Shown piece by piece: positions 63,416 through 64,000 of a DNA stretch of 64,000 bases; the first letter of the stretch is position 1, and every line of letters starts with the position of its first letter. Source of the DNA: Imbricaverruca yamaguchii (lineage: Eukaryota > Arthropoda > Thecostraca > Neoverrucidae); the NCBI GenBank assembly GCA_034440575.1, contig JAOTOL010001624.1, positions 923,501 to 987,500 on the forward strand. Reading direction: 5' to 3'. Below the pieces are notes generated by a model. It was not told the DNA's origin. It saw only the letters and a list, made by a program, of their open reading frames with translations, and ran no database searches. The position numbers were made by a program, and so were the translations under genes.

Positions 63416-64000
63416 CATTGGTGGTGACGGTCCCGTGGGTTTGTAGTTGACACCGTCCACAGCCTCGGTCGCCGCCATCAGGTGGTGGCGGTTCTGTGGG
63501 TTGGCAGTTGACACCGTCCACAGCCATGGTCGCCGCCATCAGGTGGTGACGGTCCCGTGGGTTGGCAGTTGACACCGTCCACAGCCTCGGTCGCCGCCAT
63601 CAGGTGGTGACGGTCCCGTGGGTTGGCAGTTGACACCGTCCACAGCCATGGTCGCCGCCATCAGGTGGTGACGGTCCCGTGGGTTGGCAGTTGACACCGT
63701 CCACAGCCTCGGTCGCCGCCATCAGGTGGTGACGGTCCCGTGGGTTGGCAGTTGACACCGTCCACAGCCATGGTCGCCGCCATCAGGTGGTGACGGTTCC
63801 GTGGGTTGGCAGTTGACACCGTCCACAGCCATGGTCGCCGCCATCAGGTGGTGACGGTCCTGGTGAGTTGACACCGTACAGGTCGCCGCCATCAGGTGGT
63901 GACGGACGTGGGTTGGCGCATCAGGTGGTGGCAGACGAGAGAGGCCATGGTCGCCGCCATCAGGTGGTGGCGGACGAGAGACGCCATCAGGTGGTGGCAG
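63416..64000. repeat. 61-bp minisatellite (continues off the right edge)
   Basis: About nine copies of GGTGGTGACGGTCCCGTGGG + TTGGCAGTTGACACCGTCCA + CAGCCATGGTCGCCGCCATC + A, with truncated units after 63860. CCATGG and CCTCGG variants alternate through much of the array. Confidence 0.97.

Overview
This is metazoan nuclear DNA: introns with GT-AG borders, tRNA-derived SINEs, a decayed non-LTR retrotransposon, (TA)n, (CT)n and (GA)n tracts, and a very large load of private minisatellites. No bacterial, organellar or viral gene was seen. An arthropod, perhaps a crustacean, is my best guess. It rests on the flavour of the acetyl-CoA synthetase exons (HTTAGYM after the P-loop, strongly GC-rich third positions) and on short TTAGG-like runs. 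It is an inference, not a demonstration.

Positions 1-30035 hold the 5' half of one gene on the minus strand, a cytosolic-type acetyl-CoA synthetase (AMP-forming, ACSS2-like). Six coding exons were found: 29713-30035, 22841-23036, 9674-9800, 3888-3980, 2082-2211 and 426-618. Their phases (2,0,1,1,2,0) join into a continuous 354-codon reading frame from ATG through the ATP-binding P-loop to the TADIGW/GPL region. The remaining half of the enzyme lies to the left of the window. The five complete introns are about 6.7, 13.0, 5.7, 1.7 and 1.5 kb and consist largely of tandem arrays.

The most unusual feature is where those arrays lie. Nearly every splice junction of the gene has a minisatellite at or very close to it. 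At several junctions the repeat unit is a recognisable copy of the junction itself: exon 6 donor, exon 2 acceptor, exon 1 donor and exon 4 acceptor. At the exon 4 donor the units are in exact register with the splice site. The introns therefore contain tens of decoy donors or acceptors beside the real ones, and some arrays read as strings of mini-introns.

Positions 30036-64000 lie upstream of the gene. No recognisable gene was found there. This part alternates AT-rich unique DNA (30.2-37.6 kb and 38.5-45 kb, with dispersed and inverted repeats and a cluster of AGGTCA half-sites) with long minisatellites at 35.1, 37.7, 45.1, 45.8-47.4, 47.5-48.0, 48.5-50.3, 53-54, 55.4-56.1, 62-63 and 63.4-64 kb. 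Two short open segments could be exons of unrecognised genes (33577-33798 and 60107-60267, both minus).
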